A stretch of DNA of 64,000 bases from Holtiella tumoricola. GTDB lineage: Bacteria > Bacillota > Clostridia > Lachnospirales > Cellulosilyticaceae. Made by a program: the position numbers and the translations under genes. Below, in pieces: positions 1 to 9,254 of the stretch. The stretch covers positions 205,022 to 269,021 of the forward strand of contig NZ_JAQIFT010000040.1 in the NCBI RefSeq assembly GCF_027857615.1, in the 5' to 3' direction. The notes under the pieces are model-generated. The model ran no database searches. It was not told where the DNA came from and saw only the letters and a program-made list of their open reading frames with translations. Positions within the stretch are counted from its first letter, which is position 1. Every line of letters begins with the position of its first letter.

Positions 1-568
1 AAATCTTACATAAAATATAGAACTGACTCGCACCGTCAATCAGTGCCACTTCTTCTAGATCTTTTGGAATCTGTCTAAAGAAATTAAGGAGTAGAATAAC
101 ATTCCATACATTCATGGCTGTAGGCAATACTAATGCCCAAATGGTATCAATTAACCCTAAACTCTTAATGACCATATAAGTTGGAATCATACCGCCGCTA
201 AAGAACATGGTGAAAGCAAAGAACCATACATATAGACTACGCTTTTTGAAACGTAAGTTAGACTTAGATAATGGATACGCTGTTAAAATTGTAATGGCCA
301 TGCTAATAACCGTACCAATCACTACCCTTACAACGGTTACCCCCATAGATTGGAAGAACTCTTTCTTTTGAAGTAAGTACTTGTATGCTTCTAAGCTAAT
401 TTGTTTAGGTAAAAGCCCAACTTCCCCTGCTGTAGTTGCTGCTTGTGAACTCATAGATACTGCAAATAAATGTACAAACGGTAGTATACAAATTAATGTA
501 ACAATGGATAAAAAGATAATATTACATACATTAAACGCTTTGCGTCCCTTTGACTCTTTAACTGCCAT
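1..568 (-). CDS. Carbohydrate ABC transporter permease, LplC/MalG type (partial, runs off left edge)
   Basis: Inner-membrane permease subunit of a sugar ABC importer. The frame opens at ATG 568 behind a GAAAGGG element and stays open to base 1, so the C-terminus is missing. About 189 residues are visible. The N-terminus has a hydrophobic first helix (FLSIVTLICILPFVHLFAVS), a periplasmic-type linker with the phrase LPKQISLEAYKYLL, then further helices. The last visible part ends in the EAA-loop signature (EEVALIDGAS), which contacts the ATPase. It is the third gene of the operon after the binding protein and the other permease. The family assignment is firm; the substrate (mannose-containing oligosaccharide) is inferred from the divergent beta-mannosidase. 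Confidence 0.9.
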   Translation of the reverse strand, partial: MAVKESKGRKAFNVCNIIFLSIVTLICILPFVHLFAVSMSSQAATTAGEVGLLPKQISLEAYKYLLQKKEFFQSMGVTVVRVVIGTVISMAITILTAYPLSKSNLRFKKRSLYVWFFAFTMFFSGGMIPTYMVIKSLGLIDTIWALVLPTAMNVWNVILLLNFFRQIPKDLEEVALIDGASQFYILCKI

Positions 569-595
569 AACACACACCCTTTCTCGTCTTGTTCT

Positions 596-1501
596 CTAGA
601 AGATACGGTAATCACTTACTTTATAAGCGGTCCAATAAGAGAAGGCTACTAGAATAAGTGATATAAATGATTTAAATAACCCTACTGCTGCTGCAGGTGA
701 ATATTGCCTATCAAAAATACCTAAACGATAAACAAAGGTATCAATAATGTCACCGCTTTCATATACAACAGGACTATAAAGCATCAGTACTTGATCAAAT
801 CCAGCATTTAATAAGCTACCAAGACTTAAAATACCGATAAGAAGGATAATAGGCATCATACATGGAAGTGTAATATATTTTACACGTTGCCATGCATTGG
901 CACCATCCATCTCTGCTGCTTCATAGAGACTTGTATCAATCCCTACAATTGATGCAAGGAAAACAATCATGTTATAGCCCATCCCCTTCCATACATGGGT
1001 TATAACAATAACGATAGGGAACCAAGTATTATTGAGTAAAAACATAAGTGGTTCTATGTTTAAGCCACCTAAGATCTGATTGATTGGACCATTTAAAGCA
1101 AAAATTTGTTTTATAATTCCACCTAAGATTACCCAAGAGAGGAAATAGGGCACAAAGATAGCTGTTTGAACATATTTTTGAAAACGTTTAAGTACAATTT
1201 CATTTAAAAGTAAAGCCAGTATTAAAGGAACTAATAAACCAAATATGATTTTAAGCACAGATATGTAAAGTGTGTTCCACAATGCGTCATAGAAACCTGG
1301 TAAGTTGAATACATACTTAAAGTTATTCATTCCAACAAAATCTGATCCTGTAAAGCCTTTAACTGGATTAAACTTTTGAAATGCCATTACAATACCTGCC
1401 ATAGGCAAATAAGCAAAGATAGCAGTAAAAATAACACCTGGTATAAGCATGATATGCCATGCTGTTGTATCTTTTCTCAAAAATGCTTTAAGTTTTTCCA
1501 T
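596..1501 (-). CDS. Carbohydrate ABC transporter permease, LplB/UgpA type
   Basis: A 301-residue multi-spanning permease forming the heterodimeric channel with the gene ending at the left edge. The N-terminus (DTTAWHIMLIPGVIFTAIFAY) is the usual first helix. The EAA-loop motif (YEAAEMDGANAWQRVKYITLPCMMPI) sits around residues 193-220. The C-terminus DYRIF is typical of LplB proteins. It lies 27 bases before the next permease start and about 60 bases after the binding-protein stop, with a hairpin between them. No ATPase is present, so a shared MsmX-type ATPase elsewhere is expected. The substrate is inferred only. Confidence 0.93.
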   Translation of the reverse strand: MEKLKAFLRKDTTAWHIMLIPGVIFTAIFAYLPMAGIVMAFQKFNPVKGFTGSDFVGMNNFKYVFNLPGFYDALWNTLYISVLKIIFGLLVPLILALLLNEIVLKRFQKYVQTAIFVPYFLSWVILGGIIKQIFALNGPINQILGGLNIEPLMFLLNNTWFPIVIVITHVWKGMGYNMIVFLASIVGIDTSLYEAAEMDGANAWQRVKYITLPCMMPIILLIGILSLGSLLNAGFDQVLMLYSPVVYESGDIIDTFVYRLGIFDRQYSPAAAVGLFKSFISLILVAFSYWTAYKVSDYRIF

Positions 1502-1522
1502 CTACCATCCCTCTTTCTGTAA

Positions 1523-1558
1523 AAGTAAAAGGGTAATAAAATTACTACCCTTTTACTT
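1523..1558 (-). terminator. Intercistronic hairpin between binding protein and permease genes
   Basis: A perfect 13-bp stem (1523-1535 with 1546-1558) with a 10-base loop lies between the binding-protein stop and the permease start. Such hairpins usually cause partial termination or protect the 3' end, so that more binding protein than permease is made. The same arrangement recurs in the second importer (18836-18871). Confidence 0.75.
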
Positions 1559-1563
1559 CTGTC

Positions 1564-3210
1564 TTATTTATTTTGATACCACTCATTAACCTCTTTAGTA
1601 ATTTCATCTCCACCAAGTTTGAGCCAGTTATCTGCATAAGCATCAAAGGTGCTAATAGGTGTTTCTCCCATAACCATTTTTACATAAGTTTCTTCTGTTA
1701 ACTTATTGAGTGTAGCTTTTCTTTCTTTCATTGTATCTGTGGCAAGACCATAGAATTTATTTAATTGATACTCTTTGTTTTCTACAAGTCTTTCTGTTGT
1801 TCCCCAAGCAAAGTCGTCATCAATTCTTCCTAAATATTTACCCCATTTATTGGTTTCATCATAAGGGATCTCTCCGGCTTTCCATTTAAAGTAATCCTCA
1901 GCATAACTCCAAAGCTGAATATCTCCACCTCCAATGCCTTCTGGTAAAGTTTTTAAATCACCTGTAGCAATTTGGGTGTTGAAACGATCATGTAAAGTTT
2001 GAATATCATATGGATCAAAGTAAGTTGTTGGTACCCAGTTCCACACGTGCCCATTTGCAACTTGAGCTTCTTCTGGATACTCTGTTTCAAATAATGCCCA
2101 AAGATTAAAGAGCTTTATAACTGCTTCTGGATTTGTACATTTACTATTTAAAACATAGTAATCTTCAATCATCATACTTTCAAGTAAAGCACCGTTTGTA
2201 CCTTCTGCTCTTGGAATAGGTGCTGTTGTCCACTTACTATCTCCATTTTTAGCAATTTCTTTTCCAATGAAAGAATCAAATGCCCACCATGGTGCAATTA
2301 AAATACCTAATTTTTCTGACATAATAAACTCTCTAAGTTTAGTTGCATCATGTAATGCAAATTCTTTATGTATAAGCCCTTTTTCATAAAAACGATTAAG
2401 TGCTTCTAAAGCTTCTTTTGTTTCTGGTTGTGTTTCCCCTGGAACTAAAGTGCCATCATCTCCTTCTATCCATGCTGTTGGATAAGAACCAAACATATTC
2501 ATAAGTGCTGCAAGTGGAGATGTACCTGCTAAAACATCTTTTGAAAGACTGATTCCCATATCTGCCCCTAATTGTTCTTTAAAAGCTGTTGCTACTGCTT
2601 CTAATTCCTCTACAGTTGTAGGAACATCCATCCCTACTTCCTCTAACCAGTCTGTACGGATCATCATGATATTAACATTACGTTTGACATCCCAATACTG
2701 TGGTATCGCCATAATTTTGCCATCTTCTGTTGTCACACTTTCAAGAACTGCTGGGTCACGATAAATCCATTCTTTCAAAGTATCACTGGCCCATTCTAAG
2801 GCATCATTCCATGGCATAATCTGTTCATTTTCTAATAAGTTTTGATAATCAACAGCTGAAACTGCCATAATGTCAGGTAACTCTCCTGATGCCATTGCTA
2901 CTCCTAGCTTTTGTTCATATTGATCTGTTGGTGCAGTCCAAAGCCATTTAAAATCAATGTTAAACCTATTTTTTGCTTCCCTAACAAAAGATTGGTTTTC
3001 TGGGGTAGTACCTGCTGGTACTTCTGATGAGCCAGCTGAAAATGAAAGTACTCCTGTTACTTCTACAGGCTCTTGATATTTTCCAAATGGATCTACTTCA
3101 CCTTTTTCCACACTAGATGAAGCGGTTGTTTGTTCCTTTCCAGCACATCCTCCTAAGACACCCATACACATTGTTAAAGCAAGAATCATCGCCCCTACTC
3201 TTCTTCCCAT
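1564..3210 (-). CDS. Extracellular solute-binding lipoprotein, LplA-type
   Basis: Captures the sugar outside the cell and delivers it to the two downstream permeases. The protein has 548 residues from ATG 3210, chosen because GGAGGTG lies seven bases upstream and the sequence begins with a signal peptide (MGRRVGAMILALTMCMGVLGG) ending in the lipobox LGGC. A longer frame reaching 3321 would put 37 non-signal residues in front and overlaps the promoter. The large size and the WLEEVGMDVPTTVEELEAVATAFKEQ segment fit family-1 LplA-like binding proteins. A consensus promoter lies just upstream. Substrate not readable from sequence; mannosides are likely from context. Confidence 0.92.
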   Translation of the reverse strand: MGRRVGAMILALTMCMGVLGGCAGKEQTTASSSVEKGEVDPFGKYQEPVEVTGVLSFSAGSSEVPAGTTPENQSFVREAKNRFNIDFKWLWTAPTDQYEQKLGVAMASGELPDIMAVSAVDYQNLLENEQIMPWNDALEWASDTLKEWIYRDPAVLESVTTEDGKIMAIPQYWDVKRNVNIMMIRTDWLEEVGMDVPTTVEELEAVATAFKEQLGADMGISLSKDVLAGTSPLAALMNMFGSYPTAWIEGDDGTLVPGETQPETKEALEALNRFYEKGLIHKEFALHDATKLREFIMSEKLGILIAPWWAFDSFIGKEIAKNGDSKWTTAPIPRAEGTNGALLESMMIEDYYVLNSKCTNPEAVIKLFNLWALFETEYPEEAQVANGHVWNWVPTTYFDPYDIQTLHDRFNTQIATGDLKTLPEGIGGGDIQLWSYAEDYFKWKAGEIPYDETNKWGKYLGRIDDDFAWGTTERLVENKEYQLNKFYGLATDTMKERKATLNKLTEETYVKMVMGETPISTFDAYADNWLKLGGDEITKEVNEWYQNK

Positions 3211-3256
3211 ATAGCACCTCCGAATTTGTATATTTTTTATTGTATTTATATATACA

Positions 3257-3285
3257 ATTATATGTTTTGTGTACATTTTGTTCAA
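3257..3285 (-). promoter_or_regulatory. SigA-type promoter of the first importer operon
   Basis: On the minus strand TTGAAC (3285-3280) and TATAAT (3262-3257) are separated by exactly 17 bases, about 45 bases before the binding-protein start. It is independent of the two-component genes, which end in a terminator upstream. Confidence 0.7.
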
Positions 3286-3333
3286 TTTCTTTATTTTTAC
3301 TTCTTTTTCTTTTGTTGACATGTATATAAAAAT

Positions 3334-3370
3334 AGAGTTAAAGAAAGCCTTTGTTACTTTCTCTAACTCT
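3334..3370 (-). terminator. Terminator after the first response regulator gene
   Basis: A 14-bp stem with one mismatch (3334-3347 with 3357-3370) is followed on the minus strand by a T-rich run. It lies just beyond the stop of the regulator gene and separates it from the importer operon. Confidence 0.8.
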
Positions 3371-3374
3371 ACTC

Positions 3375-4967
3375 CTATTTATAATTTCTGTACTCTGTAG
3401 GTGTAAGCCCCACACATTTTTTAAAGAATACGGTAAAGTATCCTACCGACTCATAACCTAACATTTTAGAAATATCGCCTATTTTTTTATCACTTTTTCT
3501 TAAAAGTTCTTTGGCTTTCATCAACTTAGCCTCTTTAATAAACTGCGATAAATTTCTACCTGTAACACTTTTATAAAATCTTGATAGATAAGATGGATTA
3601 AAATAAACTAACTTAGCTAAAGTATTTAAACTAATTTCTCCTGTGACAGAATTTAAAATATAGTCCTCTATCTTTTTAATAATCATATCTTCTTCCGTTA
3701 CCTTACTGAGTGCTTGGTCTTCTCCTAAGGACTTAAGCAATAAGACTAAAAACTGATGGATCTCATCTACGCCTGTTAAATAACGTAAATGATAATAACC
3801 TCTTTGTAAATCTTCCGGAAGTTCTAAGTAATTAATCTCTTTTTCTATGTAAGATGCAACCTTTTCTAGACACTTATAGTACATCTGTGTATCAATTAAA
3901 CTCAGCTCATAGGTATTCTTAATACTGATATAAAGGCTTTCAAAAATTTCTTTTAAATCAAGGAAGCGCTTTTCTATAAGCATTTTATCAATTTGGAGTA
4001 CATAATGCTCATGATTGCTATCCTTTAACTTATTTCCTTCTATAAGTGTCTCCACATCAATAAGAATAGGTACGTATTTAGATAAATTAATATCTAGTAA
4101 GGTCGTATACAGCTTAATTTGATCCTTCAATTGCTCCCATTGCACTTGATGATTGGAATAAATAAAAGAAATCTTTTCTTCAGATAACGCCATTAATTGA
4201 GTTTGTATTTCTTCTAACATGTTACCTAGTAGGACTTGTTGTTCCTCAACTTTTTCCTTTGGCTGAACGACTATAAGATAGGTATTACTATATAATTTGA
4301 TTTCATCTACTTCATAAAAGTAGCTATACTGCTGCTTGACCTGTGTAATTGTTTGAAGAATCATTTTCCTCTTTTGGCTACTGCAACGCTCTCCTAATAC
4401 TTTCCCTATTGCAATATAAAAATCTTCTTCTATCTGAATGGGTCCTGCATCATAAATCATCTTTAATATTTCTAAACGTTCATTACTATTTTGATGTCCA
4501 AGAAATTCTGTCATAAGTTGACATTTTTCATAAGTTTTGTTTTCATTTGTCATTTGCAACATCTTGCCTTCAGTTGCTCTTATTTGTTGAGTACGTTCTA
4601 TTTCTTGGATACACTCATTAATCACTTGAATAAATTTATCTTCTTCCTCATTTTTCAGCATATATTTCCCTGCATATTCATTGACTGCTCGGTAAATATA
4701 ATCAAAAGTATCATAACCTGTTAAATAAATAATCTTGCATTCCTTCCAATAGCCTTTTACTGTTTGACTAAATTCAAATCCATCCATAATGGGCATATTA
4801 ATATCTGTACATAATATATCTAATTTGACCTCTTTTGCAATACGAAGGCCTTCACTCACTGTATAAGCTGAGTAAACTTGTAGCTCAAGTTCTTCTCTGT
4901 TCTCTAGCATCGTTACAAGACCTTTTACAATACTCTTCTCATCATCAATCACTAAAATCTTATACAT
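3375..4967 (-). CDS. Response regulator, YesN type (REC plus AraC DNA-binding domain)
   Basis: Cytoplasmic DNA-binding regulator paired with the adjacent sensor kinase. Residues 1-120 form a receiver domain with acidic pocket D8/D9 and phospho-acceptor D55 (CTDINMP). A long middle region of about 300 residues shows no recognisable domain. The last 100 residues are two AraC helix-turn-helix units (ISLNTLAKLVYFNPSYLSRF and KIGDISKMLGYESVGYFTVF). It probably activates the importer operon and/or the divergent mannosidase; the sequence does not show which. It follows the kinase gene by 20 bases. Confidence 0.93.
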   Translation of the reverse strand: MYKILVIDDEKSIVKGLVTMLENREELELQVYSAYTVSEGLRIAKEVKLDILCTDINMPIMDGFEFSQTVKGYWKECKIIYLTGYDTFDYIYRAVNEYAGKYMLKNEEEDKFIQVINECIQEIERTQQIRATEGKMLQMTNENKTYEKCQLMTEFLGHQNSNERLEILKMIYDAGPIQIEEDFYIAIGKVLGERCSSQKRKMILQTITQVKQQYSYFYEVDEIKLYSNTYLIVVQPKEKVEEQQVLLGNMLEEIQTQLMALSEEKISFIYSNHQVQWEQLKDQIKLYTTLLDINLSKYVPILIDVETLIEGNKLKDSNHEHYVLQIDKMLIEKRFLDLKEIFESLYISIKNTYELSLIDTQMYYKCLEKVASYIEKEINYLELPEDLQRGYYHLRYLTGVDEIHQFLVLLLKSLGEDQALSKVTEEDMIIKKIEDYILNSVTGEISLNTLAKLVYFNPSYLSRFYKSVTGRNLSQFIKEAKLMKAKELLRKSDKKIGDISKMLGYESVGYFTVFFKKCVGLTPTEYRNYK

Positions 4968-4987
4968 ATTTTCCCCCTTATATGTAC

Positions 4988-6592
4988 TTACTTTTCGCTA
5001 TAAATCTGAAGTATAATGGCTAATCCCCCCATTTCTCCTTGGCTTACCACAATATCATTTTTCTCATGAATATAGTGAAGTCGCTTTTTAATATTAATTA
5101 GACCTGTTACAGGGTTTTCACACGCCTTTAATCTGATCTGTAATGCTTCTATTTGCTCTAAGCTTATAAAGGTTCCATTATCCTCTACTTGTATCAGAAT
5201 AAAATGGGCCTGCTCTCTAACATTTATATGTAACTTTCCCCCTGCTTCAATTTTTTCAAATACATATTTATACGCATTTTCTACCACTGGCTGTAAAATC
5301 AATCGGGGTACATATACATTTTTTAGGTTGTCTGGTAGTGGATCCATCTCAATTTGTACTCGATCTTCAAATCTAATTTGTTGAATACCAATATAATTTT
5401 TCATGTGCTCATACTCTTCTTCTAACTTGACAAACTCATAGCTTGTCCTTGTAATATAGCGATAGTATTTGGCTAATCCAAGTGTAAGCTGTTCTATCTT
5501 CTCTACATCATAGGTTTTGCACATATTTGAAATATTGAAAAAGCAATTATAAAGAAAATGAGGTTTAATCTGCCCTTGAAGATGGCTTAGTTCCATCTGC
5601 TTCATATCAATAGCTTGTTCATAACTTTTCTTAATATAGTTTTCTAATAACCCCTTAGCCTTATTAAAACTTTGTGTCACATACTCAAATTCATCGATAC
5701 CTTCATGTTTTGCCTGTTGATTGAAGTTATGTACATTCATATTTTCAATATGACTTACTACATTTTGGAGTGGTTTATGGATGGCCCGATTCAGATACTT
5801 GGTAAACTTAATCGTAATAAAACATAATAAAATTAAAGCTAATAAACTGAGTAAATAAAATTCATGTCCAAACTCTATGAAACGAGAAGGAAGATAAATA
5901 TGAAAGGCTATAGGATATAAGCTGCTCTTTATAACCATTTCTCTCGAAGTTTTATTGGCTTGTTGTACATTAAAAGGAGCAATTTCTAACTTTTCTCCAT
6001 TTAATAGTGCTTCTATATAAACCTCTTCATTAAATTTCATTTTCTCCATTAAACGTATTAATTCATATTGGTCTAGCTTAATATATCCTCTTCTATACTC
6101 ATTCTTATTTTCATATTTTTCTAGTAGATATAGAGTATCTTGTAAAAAATATAAACCAGGTTCTTCTATGTCTTTTATGGCCTCATCAGGTCTAAACCAC
6201 TCCAACGATGTAATCCATAAATCTTGCTGTGGTATATAGATGCCTATATCACTTGTCCATTTATATTGATTATTTAAAATATTGAGCTCTTCCTTAGCCT
6301 GCTTCTTCTTATTTATTTTTTCATAATCAGATAGTTGTTCATACTGATTAGATAATACAAGAACATTTTCACTTTGCATCATATACATCACTAAATTTTG
6401 TAAATTGAGTAATTCTTCATCAAAATACTCCATATGTTGCATCGCATTTGTTTTATAGCGCTGTATAAAATTATCACGTATCGTTCGAAGGCCCACTCCC
6501 ATAATGGCTAAAATACTTAGTGCAATCATAAAGTGACTGACTAAATAAATAGCAAGTACTTTATTGGCTAACTTAGCTTTTCTTATCTTCAT
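4988..6592 (-). CDS. Sensor histidine kinase, YesM type
   Basis: Membrane sensor of 534 residues. A first helix near residues 13-35, an extracellular segment to about 240, a second helix (YLLSLLALILLCFITIKF), a HAMP-like linker and a His_kinase domain with phospho-acceptor H345 in QIKPHFLYN follow. The C-terminal ATPase has NAYKYVFE (N box) and VEDNGTFI (G1 box). The gene precedes its regulator with a 20-base gap. Together with the importer it forms a sugar-sensing locus; the ligand is unknown and may be the solute-loaded binding protein, as in some related systems. Confidence 0.93.
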   Translation of the reverse strand: MKIRKAKLANKVLAIYLVSHFMIALSILAIMGVGLRTIRDNFIQRYKTNAMQHMEYFDEELLNLQNLVMYMMQSENVLVLSNQYEQLSDYEKINKKKQAKEELNILNNQYKWTSDIGIYIPQQDLWITSLEWFRPDEAIKDIEEPGLYFLQDTLYLLEKYENKNEYRRGYIKLDQYELIRLMEKMKFNEEVYIEALLNGEKLEIAPFNVQQANKTSREMVIKSSLYPIAFHIYLPSRFIEFGHEFYLLSLLALILLCFITIKFTKYLNRAIHKPLQNVVSHIENMNVHNFNQQAKHEGIDEFEYVTQSFNKAKGLLENYIKKSYEQAIDMKQMELSHLQGQIKPHFLYNCFFNISNMCKTYDVEKIEQLTLGLAKYYRYITRTSYEFVKLEEEYEHMKNYIGIQQIRFEDRVQIEMDPLPDNLKNVYVPRLILQPVVENAYKYVFEKIEAGGKLHINVREQAHFILIQVEDNGTFISLEQIEALQIRLKACENPVTGLINIKKRLHYIHEKNDIVVSQGEMGGLAIILQIYSEK

Positions 6593-6735
6593 TTTATCCC
6601 CTTAACTTTTATCCATTTGTTAGTTTTATTATATAATATTATTTACTTTTTTGAAATTTAAATCATCAAATAAAACAACTTTTCCTATTTAATTTTTTAT
6701 ACTTTACTAAAATTCACTAATTATGTATAGCCATT

Positions 6736-6764
6736 TTTACTTTATTTGTCTATAATTCTATAAT
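6736..6764 (+). promoter_or_regulatory. Probable promoter of the beta-mannosidase gene
   Basis: TTTACT (6736-6741) and TATAAT (6759-6764) are spaced by 17 bases in the 200-base divergent region, about 32 bases before the start codon. The -10 is perfect and the -35 weak, which would suit activation by a regulator. Confidence 0.5.
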
Positions 6765-6795
6765 AAGCTTTAATACATAAGGAGGATTATTATCA

Positions 6796-9165
6796 ATGGA
6801 AATAAACTTATCTGGATCTTGGAAGTTTAGACGTACTTCAGATTCAGCCTATCATACAGGTACTGTTCCTGGAAGTGTCTATTTAGATCTATTAAATACA
6901 GGTTGTATGCCTGATCCCTTTTTCCGAGATCATGAAGAAATCGTCTTAAACCTTGCTGACTATGATTATGAGTATATTAAAACCTTTACAGTCGTTGACT
7001 TAGATTATCAAGAGCTTTCACTTCTATGCGAAGGTATTGATACTTTGAGTGAAATCTTTATAAATGGGCATGAAGTAGGAAAAACACAAAACATGCATAG
7101 AACTTATATCTTTGATGTGAAACCCTTTCTCATCAAAGGAGAAAATGAAATTAAAGTTGTTTTAAAATCACCTACTCGATATATTCAGCAATGCCATGAG
7201 CAAGAGCCTATTTTTCATCATCCAGGTGTAGTAGATGGCTATACTCATTTAAGAAAAGCTCACTATATGTTTGGATGGGATTGGGGACCGCAGCTACCTG
7301 ATTTAGGTATTTGGAAACCACTTAAAATCATAGGACGCAATGCACATATCCTAGACTACACTATTAGGCAACATCATACGGCTACAAAGGTATCTTTAGA
7401 AATAGATGTAAAAGCGACTCATGATTTACCTATTCAAATTGAAGTCATCTCCCCAAGTGGAGAAAAATATTATAGCGATGGCACTAAAAGTACACTAGAC
7501 ATTCATAATCCTCAAATTTGGTGGCACAATGGTTATGGTGCTCAACCTTTATATGATGTCAAAATAACTTTAGGAAAAGAAGATTGTAAAAACTTTAAAA
7601 TAGGTCTACGTGAACTAGGTATTAAAAAGGAAAAAGATGAATGGGGTGAAAAATTCTGTTTCATTATTAATGGCAAAGAGATCTTTGCCATGGGAAGTAA
7701 CTACATTCCAGAAGATAGCTTATTATCTCGCATGACAGAAGAACGTACTCGTAAGCTACTAACAGATTGCGCTTTAGCTAATCACAACTGTATTCGCGTA
7801 TGGGGTGGTGGCATTTATCCGCCCGATTATTTCTATGAAATTTGTGATGAATTGGGGCTTATTGTATGGCAAGACTTTATGTATGCTTGTAGCCTTTATA
7901 ACTTTGATAACCTTCAAGAAGAAGTTATTGAAGAATCCATTGAACAAATCAAACGTCTACGCCATCATAGTTGTATAGCCCTTTGGTGTGGTAATAATGA
8001 ACAAGAAGAAGCTTGGTTTTATTGGGGGTGGAATGAAGAAATTGCACCTAAATATAAAAAACATTACCAGAGACAATTTGAAGAAGTCCTGCCTGAGCTT
8101 GTTCATCGGTATGATCCAGAGAGATTCTATTGGCCTTCATCACCTTCATCGGGTATAGACTGTGATGACCCACGAGATGAACACCATGGAGATATGCACT
8201 ACTGGACAGTCTGGCATGGACTTAAACCTTTTGAAGCCTATAAGGAGCATTACTTCAGATTTGTTAGCGAATATGGTTTTCAATCCTTCCCTACTATGAA
8301 GACTATTGAATCCTTTACCCTTGAATCTGATCGTAATATTTTCTCTTATGTGATGGAGAAGCACCAAAAAAATAAACAAGCTAATAAAATTATCTTGCAC
8401 TATCTAGCAGACAACTACCGCTACCCTTATAGCCTAGAACACACAGTCTATCTTTCACAACTTTTACAGGCTGAAGCAATGCGCTATGGTGCTGAGCATT
8501 GGCGTAGAAATAGAGGTAGATGTATGGGTGCACTCTATTGGCAAACTAATGACTGTTGGCCTGTAGCTTCTTGGTCCGGCATTGATTACTATGGCAGATG
8601 GAAAGCGCTACATTATAAAAGCAAGCATTTCTTTGCGCCTATCCTCTTATCCGCTGATCTAGAAGATAACAAAGTCCATCTCTTAGTAATTAATGACAGC
8701 GCCAAAGCTTTCACTGGTCAAATTCAATGGCAAATCACAAACGCTAAGGGGGAGTGCCTACAATTAGGACATTCATCTGTTTCTGCTCCATCTTTAGGAA
8801 GAAGTGAAGGTATAACTTTAGATTTTAGTGAACTTCTTCTGGATTATAATAGTAAAAGGGATAAAGTCTTTCAGTATACACTGATTCATGACAAAACTAT
8901 TTTAAGCAGTGCTTGTCAATTATTTATAAAACCTAAGCACTTTAATTATGAGAATCCTCATATTAGTTTTAAGCAAATTAATGCACATGAAATAGAAGTC
9001 ACCTCTACTGCCTTTGCACATGATATTATGCTAGACCTTGGTTCAAAAGATGGCATATTTAGTGACAACTACTTCTCTCTACTTCCTGGTGAAGTGAAAA
9101 AAGTCCATTGCACTGCAACTATAGACTTATCAGATTTAAAAGTAATCAGTGTGTACGACGTCTAA
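6796..9165 (+). CDS. Beta-mannosidase, glycoside hydrolase family 2
   Basis: Removes terminal beta-mannose from manno-oligosaccharides. No signal peptide is visible, so it acts in the cytoplasm on imported sugars. The protein has 789 residues, typical of compact bacterial GH2 mannosidases. The N-terminal sandwich begins MEINLSGSWKF with VPGSVYLDLL. The mannosidase-type phrase MFGWDWGPQLPDLGIWKP follows. The TIM barrel carries the acid/base E402 in WCGNNEQEEAW and the nucleophile E492 in FVSEYGFQSFP. AGGAGG lies ten bases before ATG. It is divergent from a two-component system and importer, which implies import followed by intracellular hydrolysis. Beta-glucosidase or galactosidase activity is less likely given the GWDWGP motif. 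Confidence 0.93.
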   Translation: MEINLSGSWKFRRTSDSAYHTGTVPGSVYLDLLNTGCMPDPFFRDHEEIVLNLADYDYEYIKTFTVVDLDYQELSLLCEGIDTLSEIFINGHEVGKTQNMHRTYIFDVKPFLIKGENEIKVVLKSPTRYIQQCHEQEPIFHHPGVVDGYTHLRKAHYMFGWDWGPQLPDLGIWKPLKIIGRNAHILDYTIRQHHTATKVSLEIDVKATHDLPIQIEVISPSGEKYYSDGTKSTLDIHNPQIWWHNGYGAQPLYDVKITLGKEDCKNFKIGLRELGIKKEKDEWGEKFCFIINGKEIFAMGSNYIPEDSLLSRMTEERTRKLLTDCALANHNCIRVWGGGIYPPDYFYEICDELGLIVWQDFMYACSLYNFDNLQEEVIEESIEQIKRLRHHSCIALWCGNNEQEEAWFYWGWNEEIAPKYKKHYQRQFEEVLPELVHRYDPERFYWPSSPSSGIDCDDPRDEHHGDMHYWTVWHGLKPFEAYKEHYFRFVSEYGFQSFPTMKTIESFTLESDRNIFSYVMEKHQKNKQANKIILHYLADNYRYPYSLEHTVYLSQLLQAEAMRYGAEHWRRNRGRCMGALYWQTNDCWPVASWSGIDYYGRWKALHYKSKHFFAPILLSADLEDNKVHLLVINDSAKAFTGQIQWQITNAKGECLQLGHSSVSAPSLGRSEGITLDFSELLLDYNSKRDKVFQYTLIHDKTILSSACQLFIKPKHFNYENPHISFKQINAHEIEVTSTAFAHDIMLDLGSKDGIFSDNYFSLLPGEVKKVHCTATIDLSDLKVISVYDV

Positions 9166-9182
9166 CTATTTATAGGAAACTA

Positions 9183-9225
9183 AAAGAGCTACTTAAATGT
9201 CTATAAGACACATAAGTAGCTCTTT
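9183..9225. terminator. Bidirectional terminator hairpin (copy A of the CTACTTA family)
   Basis: A perfect 13-bp outer stem (9183-9195 with 9213-9225) and an inner TGTCT/AGACA stem lie between two convergent genes. A-rich and T-rich flanks let it work in both directions. It is nearly identical to hairpins at 37094, 39116 and 41872. Confidence 0.85.
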
Positions 9226-9254
9226 CTTTGATAAACTCTATTTAATCTATTTTA

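Noticed and set aside
3211..3321. N-terminal extension of the first binding protein
   Set aside because: It overlaps the -10/-35 promoter, precedes the signal peptide and lacks a ribosome binding site, whereas ATG 3210 has GGAGGTG.
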